Shown: piece after piece, positions 5,852 through 6,904 of the stretch
Numbering within the stretch: the first letter of the stretch is position 1
Layout: each line of letters opens with the position of its first letter
Assembly: GCA_023248615.1 (NCBI GenBank)
Contig: JAHFEI010000108.1
Location: forward strand, 1-6,904
From: Nitrospinales bacterium
Lineage (GTDB): Bacteria; Nitrospinota_A; UBA7883; JACRGQ01
Reading direction: 5' to 3'
DNA length: 6,904 nucleotides
Position numbers and translations under genes: made by a program
Notes under the pieces: model-generated
Seen by the model: the letters and a program-made list of their open reading frames with translations, nothing else
Database searches by the model: none
What the model was told of the DNA's origin: nothing

Positions 5852-5957
5852 CCGAAATTGGAATCGTACTTTTTTGTGCATCTGAAAAAATGCCAGATGG
5901 CGTGAACTTGGCTGAGCGGCAATGCGATACGTTTATGCATATCAATTCCAATTTCGG
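5852..5957. repeat. 13-bp perfect inverted repeat pair
   Basis: CCGAAATTGGAAT at 5852-5864 and its exact reverse complement ATTCCAATTTCGG at 5945-5957 are separated by 80 bases. The bases outside the arms are weakly alike too. No ORF between them looks coding. Confidence 0.75.
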
Positions 5958-5965
5958 AAACGGGG

Positions 5966-6024
5966 TTAATAGAGTATTTCCGCAGCGGATTGATAAAATG
6001 TTTCCGCCGCTCCTGTGCTATTAA
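5966..6024. repeat. Nested imperfect inverted repeat
   Basis: TTAATAG (5966-5972) pairs with CTATTAA (6018-6024), and inside it AGCGG (5984-5988) pairs with CCGCT (6007-6011). The stems are separated by unequal unpaired stretches. It may fold as RNA downstream of the SUMF1 gene. Confidence 0.45.
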
Positions 6025-6062
6025 AATCGTATCTACCCGGGGAAAAGGCGAAGCCGTGGAAG

Positions 6063-6081
6063 CCCCCTTTAAGGGGGGGGG
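6063..6081. repeat. Palindrome with G/C homopolymer at the stop codon of the SUMF1 gene
   Basis: CCCCC-TTTAA-GGGGG, with the G run extended to nine (6073-6081), spans the TAA stop (6071-6069) of the SUMF1-like gene. In the mRNA it could form a short G/C hairpin, but no U-tract follows directly. It may act as a weak terminator or be an arm of a dispersed G-rich repeat. Confidence 0.5.
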
Positions 6082-6904
6082 TACTGGGAACAACGAAAGC
6101 CGATACTGCCGTAAGAAAAAACGGGACCGGCGTAGTCCCGGTAGGCAGCACGCAGATTACCCGCAACATCGAGCCACGAACCGCCGCGAAAAACCCGGTA
6201 TGTGTTTGTTGTATCCCACCAACTGTCCGTCCACTCATACACGTTACCGGTCATATCGTATAAGCCCAGTCCGTTGGGCAGCTTCTGCCCCACCGGGTGC
6301 GTTGTATTGCCGGAATTGTCCACATACCAAGCATATTGAGGGAGCAGGGTTACATCGCTCGTTCCGGCATAGGTTTGCCCCGTCCCGCCGCTGGTCGCCG
6401 CGTATTCCCATTCCGCTTCCTTCGGTAGGCGTTTACCAACACTCCTGCAATAGGTATCCGCTTCATACCAAGTCACCTGCTCCACCGGGCAGGTGGGACA
6501 ACCAGTGAAATACGACGGATTGCTTCCAACAACCCGTTGGTACGCCTCCTGCGTCACCTCCGTCGTGTCCATATAAAATCCGCCGCTACCCTGCGCCACA
6601 AATACCATCCCTGCGTGCGTCCCTGTTGCGGTGCCAGTGCCCGTACCAGTACCTGTTCCGGCGCCAACATAATTAACGGCAATGGTTCCAATATCATTAG
6701 TATTTCCAGCGACTAGATTTACCCCCGACTGCTGACCCTGATATAACGTTGTTCCACCACTATTCATTCCATTTACAGTAAACGTGTAATTGTTCCCCAC
6801 CGGCACGGCGGCGATGGTGCCGAAACCAGCAGTACACGCCCACGGCCCGCCGGATGCCACAGAGGCGCCGGATGAATTTGTAACGTTAACCGAGATGAAG
6901 GATA
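6069..6904 (-). CDS. SUMF1/FGE-like domain protein with Ig-like module, 3' part (probable lipoprotein)
   Basis: The frame is open to the right edge; 277 residues are visible and the start is outside. In order they show: an Ig-like segment (SVNVTNSSG, GGPWACTAGFGTI, TLYQGQQSGVNL) matching the lipoprotein at the left end; a seven-unit Gly-Thr-type linker; and a SUMF1/formylglycine-generating-enzyme-like domain with MVFVAQGSG, FYMDTTEVTQEAY, PVEQVTWYEADTYCRSVGKRLPKEAEWEYAA, NGLGLYDMTGNVYEW, VFRGGSW and IGFRCSQ. The catalytic cysteine pair of true FGE is absent where it should lie (RAAYRDYAGP), so sulfatase activation is unlikely. The usual GG.F.MGS segment near the domain start is shortened. Related domains have diverse or unknown roles, including nonheme-iron chemistry and structural or ligand-binding uses. 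By analogy with the left paralog it is probably a lipoprotein. It ends YPPP in a C-rich tract. Confidence 0.88.
   Translation of the reverse strand, partial: SFISVNVTNSSGASVASGGPWACTAGFGTIAAVPVGNNYTFTVNGMNSGGTTLYQGQQSGVNLVAGNTNDIGTIAVNYVGAGTGTGTGTGTATGTHAGMVFVAQGSGGFYMDTTEVTQEAYQRVVGSNPSYFTGCPTCPVEQVTWYEADTYCRSVGKRLPKEAEWEYAATSGGTGQTYAGTSDVTLLPQYAWYVDNSGNTTHPVGQKLPNGLGLYDMTGNVYEWTDSWWDTTNTYRVFRGGSWLDVAGNLRAAYRDYAGPVFSYGSIGFRCSQYPPP
6618..6659 (-). repeat. Imperfect hexamer tandem repeat encoding a Gly-Thr linker
   Basis: Seven units of pattern GGNACN (one begins GCA) encode GTGTGTGTGTATGT between the Ig-like and SUMF1-like domains. The third positions vary, so it is not a fresh slippage array, but the unit number could vary between strains. 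Confidence 0.8.

Larger units (their letters stand above)
5709..6068. other. Intergenic region with nested inverted repeats, no gene seen
   Basis: These 360 bases lie between the SUMF1 gene end and the antitoxin. No reading frame is convincing. The region holds the toxin-antitoxin promoter, a 13-base inverted repeat pair (5852-5864/5945-5957) and a nested imperfect inverted repeat (5966-6024). The motif CCGAA(A)TT recurs four times in both orientations. It could be a regulatory region, an unannotated structured RNA or the remains of a small mobile element. Confidence 0.55.

Noticed and set aside
5709..5951. Upstream extension of the antitoxin reading frame
   Set aside because: GGAGG seven bases before ATG 5708 fixes the start. 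The extension has no protein-like composition and covers the promoter and an inverted-repeat arm.
5833..6238. Overlapping minus-strand frames of 86 and 90 codons
   Set aside because: They are built on the G/C-rich palindrome and SUMF1-gene shadow. There are no ribosome sites, and the Pro/Arg-rich composition is typical of noncoding repeats.
6069..6600. Genuine sulfatase-activating FGE enzyme
   Set aside because: The SUMF1-like scaffold is present, but the catalytic cysteine pair is missing from the region where it belongs.
1..6904. CRISPR array, tRNA, rRNA or insertion sequence
   Set aside because: No regularly spaced repeats, no tRNA-like cloverleaf or rRNA signature, and no transposase-like protein were seen on either strand.

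Overview
The window looks like chromosomal DNA of an uncultivated or little-studied Gram-negative bacterium. It encodes a lipoprotein with a lipobox, several Sec-exported periplasmic proteins and a c-type cytochrome. Its mix of SUMF1-like lipoproteins, TolB/CsgG-like cysteine-pair proteins and a DUF1573-cytochrome resembles Deltaproteobacteria, Nitrospirota or Nitrospinota, but the taxonomy is a guess. Every gene I can support lies on the minus strand, so transcription runs from right to left.

In transcription order: (1) 6904-6069 is the 3' part of a gene whose product has an Ig-like segment, a Gly-Thr repeat linker and a SUMF1/formylglycine-generating-enzyme-like domain. (2) 6068-5709 has no gene but holds several inverted repeats and a probable promoter. 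(3) 5708-5239 is a two-gene toxin-antitoxin module with a RelE/ParE toxin. (4) 5238-4892 has no confident gene and carries a candidate promoter and a doubtful 48-codon ORF. (5) 4891-1675 is a tight four-gene operon: an LPP20-like protein, a tandem double-thioredoxin protein, a DUF1573-cytochrome c fusion and a small cysteine-pair TolB/CsgG-like protein. The junctions are 2 nt, 3 nt and a 4-nt ATGA overlap. (6) 1674-1256 is a 419-nt gap with purine-rich tracts and a candidate promoter. (7) 1255-539 is a second cysteine-pair protein with a C-terminal membrane segment and a glycine-rich tail. (8) 522-1 is the 5' part of a lipoprotein that runs off the left edge.

Two patterns link the window. First, the left lipoprotein and the right SUMF1 protein share a recognisable Ig-like module, so the window appears to sit between two members of one paralogous lipoprotein family. 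Second, three exported proteins carry a similar short segment with paired cysteines followed by a helix and a strand, and two of them are cotranscribed with a double thioredoxin and a DUF1573-cytochrome. My working inference is a cell-envelope system in which redox proteins maintain or sense the thiols of TolB/CsgG-like proteins. No step of that is proven by the sequence. The toxin-antitoxin pair looks like an unrelated insertion between the two parts.
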